Assembly (NCBI GenBank): GCA_913051545.1
Contig: CAJXCD010000004.1
Span: 1-64,000 of the forward strand
Length of the DNA stretch: 64,000 nt
DNA from: an uncultured Chloroflexota bacterium
GTDB taxonomy: Bacteria; Chloroflexota; Dehalococcoidia; Lucifugimonadales; CAJXCD01
Reading direction: 5' to 3'
Shown: piece after piece, positions 44,178 to 54,346 of the stretch
Layout of the letters: each line of letters starts with the position of its first letter
Numbering within the stretch: position 1 is the first letter of the stretch
Made by a program: the position numbers and the translations under genes
Notes under the pieces: generated by a model
What the model was told of the DNA's origin: nothing
Seen by the model: only the letters and a program-made list of their open reading frames with translations
Database searches by the model: none

Positions 44178-47006
44178 CTATTTGAGCCACTCCTTAATTT
44201 GGTCTGACAGTTCATCCATTCCAATTTGCTGTAATGTAACGTCAGGGAGTGAATTCACAAATAATTTCCCGTATCTCCTAGAAATCATACGCTTATCTAA
44301 AACAACAACAACTCCTTTGTCTGTCTTTGTCCTAATCAGTCGTCCAAACCCTTGGCGTAATCTAAGGATTGCTTTCGGAATAGCGTAAGCATTGAATGAA
44401 TCGTCATACAATTCTGATCTCGCTTCAAAAACAGGTTCGCTAGGAACATCAAAAGGTAAACGTGTCATCAGTAACACTTTTAGTGACTCACCAGCCAAAT
44501 CTACACCCTCCCAAAAACTAGAAGTACCCAAAAGGACTGAACGAGGATTTTTCACAAAACGATCCAAGACTTGATAAGGAGTACCATCTAACCCTTGGGC
44601 AAACACTTCTATACCGTGGGATTGTAGCTCACTCCGGATTCCGACAGCGGTAGCTCGAAGGGATGAGTGCGAAGTGAAAAGAGCCATACTCCTACCGTCT
44701 GCCGCTATAGTCGAATCAACTATAGTTTGCTCTATAGCAGATTGGTATTCTTTCGAACTAGGCTCTGGTACATCAGTTGGAACACACATCAATGCTGAAT
44801 TAGGATAGTCGAAAGGTGAGCCCAACAACAATTCTTTAGCATTAGAGAAACCTGTACGTTCGACAATATGATCAAAGCTGCCTTCTGTACTAAGAGTAGC
44901 ACTTGTAAGAACGACCGTTTCCTTTTGCGAAAATAATCTTTTTTCCAATTCCGAACCTACATGTAGAGGCGCGGCACGAAGAATCAAATCATTAGATCTA
45001 CGTGACCTAGTCGTCCAATACACTGTATCTTTCTCAGGATTAGGGATAAACTGCCTAAGACGATCCCTGATTTCATTGTTGGATTGTAAAAACGCTCCCG
45101 TTTCCGAAATGATACTTTCGTAGTCATGTATTCCAGCTTCATCTAACCCCTGCATTGAATTAAGAAAAGTTGAAACAAGAGATTGTAAATTATCAAGTAA
45201 AACGTCGACGTTTTCCCATTGAATTTCTAACTGCGACCAGTCCGGCTGACTGCGGGTAGAGATTGTTATTCGCTTTTCATTGAACCTAGCCCTGTCATCC
45301 TGATCACTAACTAGAGAATCTATTTGCGCAAACATTAAAGCGATGTTCTCACGCAATTGAGGTATAGCGTCATTAACTTGTTCGATTGCGTCCCCAATAT
45401 CTTTACGCCGACTTTCTGCTATTTCTGGCCTCGATGTGGCTGATAAGGCCTTATTCATTAAACTCTGCTCACCAAGTATGGTTTGTAGATGTTCGTCTAT
45501 CCCTCGCTGACCCAACTCAAAACCAAGAAGAGTTGTGGCCTGATCTTCTAAATGGTGAGCTTCATCAACTATCAGAATGTCATAATCTGGTAGAAGGGAT
45601 CTTGAAGAACCTATATCTGACATCAGTAAAGCATGGTTCACTATAACCAGATGGGATGCTGATGCTTGATCCCTAGCTGCTCTAAGAAAACAAACGCCAC
45701 TCACACCTATACACTCTTGTGCTCCTTGCGCAGACAACCTGTTCCAAGGCAAAGATGCATTTCTGGAACCCAAATTTAGCTGATTCCTATCTCCAGTCTC
45801 AGTAGATTGAAGCCAAACTAAAATCTTAGACAATATTCGCGCTTCGTCTTCTGATAGTCCTTCAGATGTACTCAGATTAAACCACCGTCTCAAGCATAAG
45901 TAATTATTCCTACCCTTGAGAACACAGTACTTAAGCTCATCCATGGAAATCACACCAGCAGAATCTAGTCCTTCTATCATTGCAGGAATATCTTTAGTAA
46001 GTAACTGCTCCTGCAGGTTAATTGTGTTTGTAGAAACCAATACACGTTTATTGTTCAACAAAGCGTACATGACTGCAGGTACCAGGTAAGCGAGCGATTT
46101 ACCAACTCCTGTACCCGCTTCAACAATTAGTCTGCCTCCTCCATTAATAACTTCACAGACAGACCGCGCCATAGCAAATTGTTCTACTCTCTCCTCAAAT
46201 CCTGGCATCGTTGTTGAAAGATGGCTACCCTTTGATAGTAACGCAACACATTGCTCAACATCTATATCCTTGGAATTACTATTCTGCTTTAACGAAGCCT
46301 GGTGCTGAAATCTACTACGTAAGTCACTTAAATCCATTCCAGCAACACCTGGGTCGGAATATCTTTTCTGTAAACCTGACGTAGGGTTATCTCTAAAAAC
46401 CTGTAATTTTTGCAGTAGATATGACACGACCCAGTCTGATTTTGCTGCAAGCTTAGACATTTCATCCAAAACTGACGAATCAAGAGCTTCGGCTATATGA
46501 ACAAGTCTATTGAATACTTCACTTGTCACAACTGCATCATCAACAGCACGGTGCGGCCTCGGGTGATTGATTCCCAAAGTAGATGCCAAACGAGAAAGTG
46601 AATATTCCTGTATTTCAGGTAGTAAAACATATGCTAAATCCCAAGTGTCACAAAGGGGATTAGATAGCTTAAGCCCTTTACTAGAAAGAAAACCAATATC
46701 AAAGGCAATATTATGTCCAACAATAGGTGCTTTGCCTATAAAAGAAATTAAACCGGGAGCTATTGAAGAAAATTGGACCGCATTGTCAACTTGATCCTGT
46801 GATATTCCAGTATAGCTACTAATGAAAGAACTAAGTTCACGGTTTGGGTTTACAAAAGACTGGAATGTTTCGATCGAATTATAGCCCTTGAATTTGACTG
46901 CCCCTATTTCAATTATCTCGTCTGAGTCTGCCGATAAACCGGTAGTTTCAAGGTCAAGAGACACCCAGACATCTTGTAGTGGATGAAGGTCATGCTGAAA
47001 AAGCAT
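44178..47006 (-). CDS. dinG: DinG-family helicase with N-terminal DEDDh exonuclease
   Basis: A 942-residue fusion. The first 170 residues form a DnaQ-like 3'-5' exonuclease (VSLDLETTGLSADSDEIIEIG, HNIAFDIGFL, HRAVDDAVV). The remainder is a DinG/XPD-type superfamily 2 helicase: Walker A EAGTGVGKSLAY, the DEAH box VDEAHHLEDQ, and helicase motif GFGRLIRTKTD near the end. Cysteines in CVLKGRNNYLCLRRWF and CIGVSGVC are positioned for an Fe-S cluster. Such fusions occur in Firmicutes and Chloroflexi and are involved in DNA repair and R-loop removal. Start ATG at 47006. Confidence 0.94.
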   Translation of the reverse strand: MLFQHDLHPLQDVWVSLDLETTGLSADSDEIIEIGAVKFKGYNSIETFQSFVNPNRELSSFISSYTGISQDQVDNAVQFSSIAPGLISFIGKAPIVGHNIAFDIGFLSSKGLKLSNPLCDTWDLAYVLLPEIQEYSLSRLASTLGINHPRPHRAVDDAVVTSEVFNRLVHIAEALDSSVLDEMSKLAAKSDWVVSYLLQKLQVFRDNPTSGLQKRYSDPGVAGMDLSDLRSRFQHQASLKQNSNSKDIDVEQCVALLSKGSHLSTTMPGFEERVEQFAMARSVCEVINGGGRLIVEAGTGVGKSLAYLVPAVMYALLNNKRVLVSTNTINLQEQLLTKDIPAMIEGLDSAGVISMDELKYCVLKGRNNYLCLRRWFNLSTSEGLSEDEARILSKILVWLQSTETGDRNQLNLGSRNASLPWNRLSAQGAQECIGVSGVCFLRAARDQASASHLVIVNHALLMSDIGSSRSLLPDYDILIVDEAHHLEDQATTLLGFELGQRGIDEHLQTILGEQSLMNKALSATSRPEIAESRRKDIGDAIEQVNDAIPQLRENIALMFAQIDSLVSDQDDRARFNEKRITISTRSQPDWSQLEIQWENVDVLLDNLQSLVSTFLNSMQGLDEAGIHDYESIISETGAFLQSNNEIRDRLRQFIPNPEKDTVYWTTRSRRSNDLILRAAPLHVGSELEKRLFSQKETVVLTSATLSTEGSFDHIVERTGFSNAKELLLGSPFDYPNSALMCVPTDVPEPSSKEYQSAIEQTIVDSTIAADGRSMALFTSHSSLRATAVGIRSELQSHGIEVFAQGLDGTPYQVLDRFVKNPRSVLLGTSSFWEGVDLAGESLKVLLMTRLPFDVPSEPVFEARSELYDDSFNAYAIPKAILRLRQGFGRLIRTKTDKGVVVVLDKRMISRRYGKLFVNSLPDVTLQQIGMDELSDQIKEWLK

Positions 47007-47197
47007 TAAAATTGAAACTCATTTTTACAAAATATAATTAATTGACTCAGCAAGCATACGTTCACATTCCTACCCATATATTCTTTCAGCCTACTATCGT
47101 TACCTGACAAATTAGTCACTAGCACACGTCTCGAATCTATTCTTTTTCACTTAGTATAATACTAGGTTTATTTAACACAAATGGTCAAACGCAACAT

Positions 47198-47599
47198 CTA
47201 TATCGACAACATCGGCAAGAGAAAACTGAAATCTGCCACAAATATTAATGCCAGAAGCATTAGTACTACTAACATTCTTTTAAGTAACAATATGATTGGG
47301 GCCACAACAGCTATACCAACGGCTATTACAATAATCCTATAAGCTATAATCGCGGCATCATTTGTAGACGATACAGACAGCATGTAAAGTAGGGAAAATA
47401 AGATACCCACAATAACCCACAATGGGTAAGAGATTAGGGTTGCCCCCACCATAATTACTGCAGGCCTACCCCTAAAGCCTAGACGTTCTAGTGATACAGC
47501 TTTGTCGGTATATAAGCGGAAAAGTATCACGGGTAAAATTACTCCACATATTGATGCCATAAGTAACCCGCTAAAAGTACCTGCGACAATGTAGCTCAT
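47198..47599 (-). CDS. Small polytopic membrane protein
   Basis: A 133-residue protein with about four hydrophobic segments (for instance SGLLMASICGVILPVILF and ATLISYPLWVIVGILFSLLY) and few charged residues. No family can be named. Its ATG overlaps the ispE stop codon in the ATGA arrangement, so it is translationally coupled to that gene. With rsmA and ispE it forms a three-gene unit. The coupling supports expression, but no role follows from the sequence. Confidence 0.7.
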   Translation of the reverse strand: MSYIVAGTFSGLLMASICGVILPVILFRLYTDKAVSLERLGFRGRPAVIMVGATLISYPLWVIVGILFSLLYMLSVSSTNDAAIIAYRIIVIAVGIAVVAPIILLLKRMLVVLMLLALIFVADFSFLLPMLSI

Positions 47600-48474
47600 A
47601 GTAATTCATGCTCCCCCGAAGAAGTCCAGATAGGCAGTAAAAAAACTTCCCAGTCTTCTTGATTACCTAAAAGCGACTTGAGCCTAACTCCTGCTTTTTC
47701 GGATGGTAAAGGTACAAAAAATGAAGGACCACTACCAGCCACATGAATCTCACTTAAGCCAAGCATGTAAAGTTTTTTACGATATTCCTGTAATTCGATG
47801 AAATTCGTAACTGCGACTTCATCGAAAACATTAAACATTAATTCCCCTGGCATATCACCACCGTTCCTGATTCTGGATTCCAGTTTACGTGTAATAAGAC
47901 CTCCAGTGTAGCTGTCAGTAGAAAGTTTTGAATACATAGTTTTTGTCTTATCCGGAATCTTAATGTCGGGACAGCATAATAAAATCCACTTTGGTACAGC
48001 CGATGGCAATCGACGTATTACGTCCCCTATCCCACTTACCATTGCTGTACCTCCATGGAGGAAAAATGGCACATCTGAACCTAATTGAATAGCCAACGAC
48101 GAAAGTTCATCAATTGTCATCCCTAAACACCATAATTCGTTGAGAGCTTTAAGAGTAGAAGCCGCATCACTTGAGCCCCCTCCCAATCCAGCACCAACTG
48201 GAACCCCCTTTTTCAAACGGATATCCGCACCCATACTGTACCCGGCTACCTGCCTCAACAGATGTGCAGCTTTGAAAACGATATTGCTATTGTTAGACAA
48301 CCCTTTTATGTCACATGAGAAGGTTAGTAGATCGGAAGATTCAAACATGAGTACATCAAACAATCCTATCGTTTGGATGATTGAAGCAATTTCGTGATAA
48401 CCATCTTCTCTCCTACGCAAAACTTCCAACGTTAGATTAATTTTAGCGGGAGCAGTTACTCTGAATACTGACAC
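47596..48474 (-). CDS. ispE: 4-diphosphocytidyl-2-C-methyl-D-erythritol kinase
   Basis: A 292-residue GHMP kinase of the methylerythritol phosphate pathway to isoprenoids. It starts VTAPAKINLTLEVLRRREDGYHEI, the diagnostic IspE start, and has the ATP loop PVGAGLGGGSSDAASTLKAL. The third GHMP motif is HVAGSGPSFFV. The start codon is GTG at 48474, only three bases after the rsmA stop. Its presence shows that the organism uses the MEP route. The gene order rsmA-ispE is common in bacteria. Confidence 0.96.
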   Translation of the reverse strand: MSVFRVTAPAKINLTLEVLRRREDGYHEIASIIQTIGLFDVLMFESSDLLTFSCDIKGLSNNSNIVFKAAHLLRQVAGYSMGADIRLKKGVPVGAGLGGGSSDAASTLKALNELWCLGMTIDELSSLAIQLGSDVPFFLHGGTAMVSGIGDVIRRLPSAVPKWILLCCPDIKIPDKTKTMYSKLSTDSYTGGLITRKLESRIRNGGDMPGELMFNVFDEVAVTNFIELQEYRKKLYMLGLSEIHVAGSGPSFFVPLPSEKAGVRLKSLLGNQEDWEVFLLPIWTSSGEHELL

Positions 48475-48477
48475 TTC

Positions 48478-49287
48478 CTACACCATTTCGTAAAAAATTT
48501 TATACATACGAGCCCATTCATCTAAAGTGAGAGTTTGGGCACGCCTAATCGGATCAATTTCAGATTTCACTAACCATTTATCCACAATGTCTGATTCTAT
48601 ATTTAAACCATTTTTTAGTGAGTTTCTCAATTGCTTTCTGGGCGCACTAAAACCAGCCTTTACAATACGAAAGAAATTCTCCTCCCTGTCAAAGTCAACT
48701 ACCGGAGAATCAAATGGGTCTATCCTTACAATCGTGGACGTTACTTTAGGTTGTGGTCGAAAAGACCGTGGGGATACATGTGCAATAATTTTAGGACGAC
48801 CGTACAGTTGAATGGCTACAGAAACTAACCCCATATCACCTGGCTGAGCTACCATCTGATGAGCAACTTCCCTTTGGACCATAATCACCATCATTGATGG
48901 CCTATGACTAGAACCTAGAAACCTGCGTATTATTGGCATTGCAGCATAATACGGTAAATTCGCAACCAGTTTATATGGTTTACTAGTATTGGTCAGTAAA
49001 CTGAAATCAACTTCCCTAGCGTCCCCAGAGAATATTGTCACGTTAGTTTGACCAATAAAACGCTCATTCAAATCACGTACAAGATTTTGATCAATTTCAA
49101 CAGCAATCAAACTACCTACTCTTTCGGCTATAGCATCAGTAAGATGCCCCCTGCCAGGACCAATTTCCACAACATGGTCTTTAAGATCTAGCTCCGATGC
49201 ATTTAGTATACGTCTTATTATTCCTCGATCTGTAAGAAAATGCTGTCCCAGAGACTTCGTTGACAAGTTTCCCCCTCTTTGATTCAT
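48478..49287 (-). CDS. rsmA: 16S rRNA dimethyladenosine transferase (KsgA)
   Basis: A 269-residue enzyme that dimethylates two adenosines near the 3' end of 16S rRNA. Motifs are SLGQHFLTDRGIIRRIL, the SAM site VVEIGPGRGHLTDAIAERV, and the catalytic NLPYY in LVANLPYYAAMPIIRRFL. The C-terminal helical domain contains the usual RKQLRNSLK. An ATG at 49287 gives a short extra leader; a TTG seven codons later has GAGGGGG close upstream and is an alternative start. It is the first gene of the rsmA-ispE unit. Confidence 0.96.
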   Translation of the reverse strand: MNQRGGNLSTKSLGQHFLTDRGIIRRILNASELDLKDHVVEIGPGRGHLTDAIAERVGSLIAVEIDQNLVRDLNERFIGQTNVTIFSGDAREVDFSLLTNTSKPYKLVANLPYYAAMPIIRRFLGSSHRPSMMVIMVQREVAHQMVAQPGDMGLVSVAIQLYGRPKIIAHVSPRSFRPQPKVTSTIVRIDPFDSPVVDFDREENFFRIVKAGFSAPRKQLRNSLKNGLNIESDIVDKWLVKSEIDPIRRAQTLTLDEWARMYKIFYEMV

Positions 49288-49439
49288 AAAGTAGACACCT
49301 ATCCAGCTAAAGAAAGACGTCTACCAGATATCTTACAGTCACTTTTGATAACCCAATACCAAAGATATATTTAAATATATGAAGAACTATTCTCACAGGT
49401 AAAATTTAGATACTCTAACAAAAAGTAACTTAGAGAGGA

Positions 49440-49716
49440 AAAGCAGGCCGTGCACCTCTCTTCGATCTCACCTCAAAGGTATGAACCTAAAAGAAGCTCA
49501 AGTCAGGTTTACCTAAGTCACCCAGAAAACACTACTTACCGCTGCTTCCTTCCGGACCTGACGGGGTTTACAGGTTTCCGCCGCTCAGGACCCAACTCTC
49601 ATCACTACCTCCAGGAACAGAGACCTTGAGGCTACGACCTCTAAGAGGAATTCAGCCTCGCTAGAGCGGATTGCGAGTTCAAGGCACCGCTATCTCCCCG
49701 CCTAGCACGACCCACC
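49440..49716 (-). ncRNA. ffs: Signal recognition particle RNA, large bacterial type
   Basis: The reverse strand contains the universal SRP core GTCAGGTCCGGAAGGAAGCAGC (around 49543-49564). Upstream in the RNA lies an Alu-like 5' domain beginning GGGTCGTGCTAGGCGGGGAG. The ends pair: GTCGTGC near the 5' end with GCACGGC near the 3' end. At about 275 bases it is the large type with an Alu domain, as in Bacillus, Thermotoga and Chloroflexota, not the short 4.5S RNA. Ends are approximate. It pairs with Ffh to target membrane proteins. Confidence 0.93.
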
Positions 49717-49786
49717 ATCAGGGTACAACCGCAGAGAAGAGTGGTCAAGAAAAACTTTTAGGTCAACTCAATTCGGAAACAATAAT

Positions 49787-51649
49787 TTAGCGCTTCACTT
49801 TAAGTACACTAAGAAATGCTTCTTGGGGAATTTCTACACGTCCCACACGCTTCATCCTCTTCTTACCTTCAGCCTGTCGTTCCAAAAGCTTACGTTTACG
49901 AGTTACGTCTCCTCCGTAACATTTAGCCAAGACATTCTTCCTCAAAGCCTTTACTGTCTCTCTTGCTTGTACCTTCCCACCTATCGATGCCTGAATCGGT
50001 ACTTCGAACATCTGCCTGGGAATCAGATCCTTAAGCTTCGTTACTAAATCCTTACCCAGAGAATATGCTCCTGACCTATCAACTATTACAGAAAGAGCGT
50101 CAACTGGATTCCCCGCTACTAGAATATCCAAACGAACCAATTTCCCTGACCGATATCCTGATAATGAATAATCCATAGACGCGTACCCCTGCGTCCTAGA
50201 TTTAAGTTGATCGTAAAAATCTATAAGCATCTCTGCAAGAGGCAAATTAAATTCCATCATAACTCTTGACTTAACATTGTAAGACCGACTTGGTTTATTA
50301 AAGTTGGTCGACTCGCTTGATGTCATGTTATCTTGCTGGATGTAATCCATTTTCTTGAATTCACCCCTGCGACTGGTTACAAGTTCCATCAAAGGTCCGA
50401 TATAGTTATCGGGAGTAATTATAGAAAGATCTATCCACGGTTCAAGTACTTCTTCTATGTACTGTGTCTCTGGCATACCAGACGGATTATCCACTTCTAG
50501 AATCTCTTCATCCTTTGTAAGCACCTGGTATTTTACTCCCGGGGAGGTTGCCAAAAGGCTCAATTCATATTCACGTTCAAGTCTCTCCTGAACAACATCC
50601 ATATGGAGTAGACCGAGAAATCCACAGCGAAATCCTGGGCCTAGCGCAACAGAACTCTCTGGCTGAAAACTGAGCGAGGAATCATTGAGGCTAAGTTTCT
50701 CAAGTGCATCTCGAAGATTTAAGTAATCACGACCATCTGTCGGATATAAACCCGCAAATACCATAGGCTTTAATGGCTCATATGGGGCTATCGGTACTGA
50801 TGCCCCACCACTGGATGAAGTTATGGTGTCGCCTACGGGTACGTCCCCTACTACTTTTAGTCCCGTAGCCACGTACCCAACATCACCTGCCTCCAATTCG
50901 CCAATTTCTACAGGATCAGGCCTAAAGCATCCTATCTCTAAGATTTCACTCTCAACGGAATTAGACATAACGCGCAGTCTACTACCCCTGGATATAATTC
51001 CATCAAAAACCCTTATATAAGCAACTACCCCTTTGTAAGAATCGTATCGAGAATCAAATATAAGTGCCCTGAGGGAATTATTTCTCTGCCCAGTAGGAGG
51101 AGGAACACGATCAACTACAGCTTGCAACACATCCTTAACCCCGTCTCCATCCTTGGCCGAAGCAAAAATCATTTGGTCCAGGTTGAATCCAAAAGCCTGC
51201 ATAACCTCTTGTGCAACTTTGTCAGGCTCTGCAGCATCTAAGTCAATCTTGTTAATTATTGGAATTATCTCTAAATCATGTTCTAGTGCTAGGTAAACAT
51301 TAGCGAGCGTCTGAGCTTGAATCCCCTGCGTAGCGTCTATGACCAGTAAAGCACCCTCACACGCTGCGAGACTTCGGGATACCTCGTAAGAAAAATCAAC
51401 ATGACCTGGAGTATCTATTAAATTTAAACGGTAGTCTATACCATCATCAGCAACGTACTGGAGTCTTACAGCTTGGGCCTTTATTGTAATTCCACGTTCT
51501 CTTTCCAATTCCATACTGTCGAGAACCTGATCAACCATCTCTCTTGGATCAACTGACCCAGTGGCCTCTAAAAGCCTATCAGCCAACGTAGATTTACCGT
51601 GGTCTATGTGAGCGATAATACAAAAATTTCGGATTTGTTTCTGATTCAC
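49787..51649 (-). CDS. lepA: Elongation factor 4 (LepA)
   Basis: A 620-residue translational GTPase that back-translocates ribosomes. G motifs are [27 protein letters not shown] and [23 protein letters not shown], and a SAKDG near residue 155. The C-terminal LepA-specific domain includes [18 protein letters not shown] at the very end, the hallmark of this protein. The start is a GTG at 51649 with a weak ribosome site. It is transcribed on the same strand as the SRP RNA downstream of it. Confidence 0.98.
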   Translation of the reverse strand: MNQKQIRNFCIIAHIDHGKSTLADRLLEATGSVDPREMVDQVLDSMELERERGITIKAQAVRLQYVADDGIDYRLNLIDTPGHVDFSYEVSRSLAACEGALLVIDATQGIQAQTLANVYLALEHDLEIIPIINKIDLDAAEPDKVAQEVMQAFGFNLDQMIFASAKDGDGVKDVLQAVVDRVPPPTGQRNNSLRALIFDSRYDSYKGVVAYIRVFDGIISRGSRLRVMSNSVESEILEIGCFRPDPVEIGELEAGDVGYVATGLKVVGDVPVGDTITSSSGGASVPIAPYEPLKPMVFAGLYPTDGRDYLNLRDALEKLSLNDSSLSFQPESSVALGPGFRCGFLGLLHMDVVQERLEREYELSLLATSPGVKYQVLTKDEEILEVDNPSGMPETQYIEEVLEPWIDLSIITPDNYIGPLMELVTSRRGEFKKMDYIQQDNMTSSESTNFNKPSRSYNVKSRVMMEFNLPLAEMLIDFYDQLKSRTQGYASMDYSLSGYRSGKLVRLDILVAGNPVDALSVIVDRSGAYSLGKDLVTKLKDLIPRQMFEVPIQASIGGKVQARETVKALRKNVLAKCYGGDVTRKRKLLERQAEGKKRMKRVGRVEIPQEAFLSVLKVKR

Positions 51650-51825
51650 GTTTCGATGTTATCGCAACTACAATCCAACTGTAAATCTAGTCTGCATCCC
51701 TATTATGACCGAAAAACCCAAAATACTTTCACTGAATACGATCTGACAAATGCAATCCCAATCAATCACTATTACTATTAAATATGATATACACCTCGAA
51801 ACCACAATTAGTGCGAATCGTAAAC

Positions 51826-52911
51826 CTATGAGATACCAATTTCTTGCAAAGCCTCACCAAGCACCTCAAGCATATGATTAATTTCCTGAGGACTAACATA
51901 TCCCATATGACCGATACGAAACATTTTCCCTGTCAGTTCACCGTAAGCACCAGCTAGAATAACATTACCCTTCGAACTAACTATCTTCCTAATATGATCA
52001 GCATCTATTCCTTCTGGTACTTTGACAGCCGTTACGGTATTAGAGGCAATTGATTCATCTGGAAATATTGAAAGACCGAGTGATTTAATCCCTTCCCTAG
52101 TCATTTGAGCTATTTCCACGTGCCTTTTATATACACTTCCTATTCCCTCAGCTAGTACTTTACTTAAGGAATAGTCAAGAGCAAAAATAGGGGATAGTGC
52201 CGGAGTCCACGGCGGCTGTCCCATTTCATAATATTTTTTGTACTGTGAAACGTCGAAATAAAATCTGGGCATTTTAGCCTCAGCATTTGCTGACCAAGCA
52301 CGTTCACTAAAGCTAATAAAAGCAAGACCAGGAGGAAGCATCCATCCCTTCTGAGAAGCACTAACTACTACGTCACATCCCCATTCGTCAGTTCTAAGTG
52401 GTATTGAACAGACACTACTAATCCCATCTACCAGCAAAAGTTTGTCAAATTCACCTTTGACAACACTACATATAGCTTCAAGGTCATTAGTGACTCCCGT
52501 ATTCGTTTCGTTATGCGTTACCAATACGGCTTTTGTCTCCGGGGCTTCCATCAACTGATTCCGAAGTCGGTCCAAATCTACAGCAGTTCCAGCAGGAAAA
52601 TTCAACATAGTTACATTTGCACCAAATGTTTCAGCAATCTGGCCAAACCTATTACCAAACGATCCTATTGAGGCACACAACACCTGGTCACCCGGAGACA
52701 AAGTGTTTGTAACAGCTGCCTCCATAGCTCCTGTACCAGAAGATGTAAGGATGTACATATCCGATTCAGTTTCAAAAACCTGTTTCAAATTCGAAGTAAC
52801 CCTATAGAGTATATCTTTGAAATCTGATCCTCTATGATTAATCATAGGTGATGACATTACATCCAAAATATCATCTGGAACCGGAATGGGCCCTGGAATT
52901 CTCAAGTTCAA
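51826..52911 (-). CDS. Class V aminotransferase (alanine-glyoxylate type)
   Basis: A 361-residue PLP enzyme. It starts LRIPGPIPVPDDILD, has the PLP phosphate region LTSSGTGAMEAAVTN, and the PLP lysine in DVVVSASQKGWMLPPGL near residue 192. Class V members of this group act as alanine-glyoxylate or serine-glyoxylate aminotransferases; some are phosphonoacetaldehyde or 2-aminoethylphosphonate enzymes. The start is a TTG at 52911 with AGGAGG eight bases upstream. Together with the D-2-hydroxyacid dehydrogenases elsewhere in the window, a glyoxylate or hydroxypyruvate link is possible, but the neighbours here are housekeeping genes. Confidence 0.88.
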   Translation of the reverse strand: MNLRIPGPIPVPDDILDVMSSPMINHRGSDFKDILYRVTSNLKQVFETESDMYILTSSGTGAMEAAVTNTLSPGDQVLCASIGSFGNRFGQIAETFGANVTMLNFPAGTAVDLDRLRNQLMEAPETKAVLVTHNETNTGVTNDLEAICSVVKGEFDKLLLVDGISSVCSIPLRTDEWGCDVVVSASQKGWMLPPGLAFISFSERAWSANAEAKMPRFYFDVSQYKKYYEMGQPPWTPALSPIFALDYSLSKVLAEGIGSVYKRHVEIAQMTREGIKSLGLSIFPDESIASNTVTAVKVPEGIDADHIRKIVSSKGNVILAGAYGELTGKMFRIGHMGYVSPQEINHMLEVLGEALQEIGIS

Positions 52912-52944
52912 TTCAAATGCCTCCTAAATCAAAGTTTCTATATA

Positions 52945-54270
52945 CTAAACTAGTTTAATCCTCTTAAATTTTCTCGTACCCCGCTGAATAACACTCCCAT
53001 TCCTAAGACCTATTACCATCTGTTGCCCATCGTGGTCCGAATTGATCTTACGACCATCAATTGAAATACTACCTTGACCAAGCAGGCTGCGCGCCTCACG
53101 AATACTAGAAGCCAGTCCGATGTTATGCATTAAGTGAGTAATATCTACCGCTAAATCACCTATAAAAACATTAAATTTCTGGCTTTCAGAAACGTACACA
53201 CCACTCTCTATTTTTAATCCGAAATCAAGAAATATTTGAGTGATCTGAAAATCACCAATTGTTTTGATTCGATCCTTTTCTATAGTAACCTCTTCGATTT
53301 CATTTGGAAGGTTACCTCTCTGGACAATATCTCTGAAATAACTCTCTGCATTTTGAGCTGACTCAAAATCATGGAACTGTGACACCAACGCATTCGCGAG
53401 TTTTTTCTTTAAATCCATAGGGTTAATAGTTCCTGAGTTAAGACACCCCTCAATCTCCTCAAGGTCAATATCCGAAATGTCGGTTAGATATTCAAAATAC
53501 ACACTTATCAAGGCATCAGGGATTGACATTGTCTTCCCATACATATCATTTGGAGAATCATCTAGTGATATGTAATTCCCGAGACTTTTGCTCATCTTAC
53601 GAACACCATCAGTGCCAGGCAAAATTGGAACCATTACTAGTTGCTGTGAAATCTGTCCCATCATCCCTTGTAATTCCCGACCTACTAGGAGGTTGAATTT
53701 CTGATCGGTTCCTCCAAATTCCACATCCGACTTAACAGCCACTGAATCGTATGCCTGTAGAAGTGGATACAGTAATTCTGTAATAGCAATGGGTTGATTA
53801 GATTCAAACCTCTTAGAAAAATCGTCCCGGGCTAGAAACTGTGCGATTGTAAAACGACTGGTCAAATTAATAACTTCTGTCAAAGAGAAATTACCAAACC
53901 ACTCACTCTGCATGCGCACTTCAGTCCTATCTTTATGTACAATTCTGAAAAATTGCTCCAAGTAGGTCTCAGCATTTCTATTAACTTGATCAGCCGTCAG
54001 TACGGGCCTCGTAACAGACTGACCGCTAGGGTCACCTATCTGAGCTGTCCAGTCTCCTACTATCACAACAACTTGATGTCCCATTTCTTGAAATTGCCGA
54101 AGCTTCCGAAGTCCTACTGCATGACCCATATGTAAATCAGGAGCACTTGGATCAAAACCCATCTTAAGACGTAGCGAACGTCCTGTATTTAGGAGTTTGA
54201 TTAACTCTTCCTCTACTATAACCTCAGCTACAGAACGTTTCAGTAACTTTCGGTTTATATCTTCTTTCAA
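52945..54270 (-). CDS. tyrS: Tyrosyl-tRNA synthetase
   Basis: A 441-residue class I synthetase. The HIGH-type motif is PDLHMGHAVGLRKL and the KMSKS loop is exactly KMSKSLGNY. The tyrosine pocket is in LLYPLLQAYDSVAVKSDVEFGGTDQKFNLL, and an S4-type RNA-binding domain closes the protein (SSIREARSLLGQGSISIDG). The segment layout is that of the TyrZ branch (HMGH instead of HIGH). The only fitting start is a TTG at 54270. Length is normal. No T-box leader is visible before it. Confidence 0.97.
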   Translation of the reverse strand: MKEDINRKLLKRSVAEVIVEEELIKLLNTGRSLRLKMGFDPSAPDLHMGHAVGLRKLRQFQEMGHQVVVIVGDWTAQIGDPSGQSVTRPVLTADQVNRNAETYLEQFFRIVHKDRTEVRMQSEWFGNFSLTEVINLTSRFTIAQFLARDDFSKRFESNQPIAITELLYPLLQAYDSVAVKSDVEFGGTDQKFNLLVGRELQGMMGQISQQLVMVPILPGTDGVRKMSKSLGNYISLDDSPNDMYGKTMSIPDALISVYFEYLTDISDIDLEEIEGCLNSGTINPMDLKKKLANALVSQFHDFESAQNAESYFRDIVQRGNLPNEIEEVTIEKDRIKTIGDFQITQIFLDFGLKIESGVYVSESQKFNVFIGDLAVDITHLMHNIGLASSIREARSLLGQGSISIDGRKINSDHDGQQMVIGLRNGSVIQRGTRKFKRIKLV

Positions 54271-54346
54271 AACGAGTTATTCCATCCGATTTCTATACTA
54301 AATTTTGCTATCCCGGGTCCTGTGTTTAAGAATATATTTATCAAAA

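Noticed and set aside
47152-47164. Palindrome TAGTATAATACTA upstream of dinG
   Set aside because: It overlaps a TATAAT-like box in an A/T-rich region and could occur by chance. It is too short and low in complexity for me to call it an operator.
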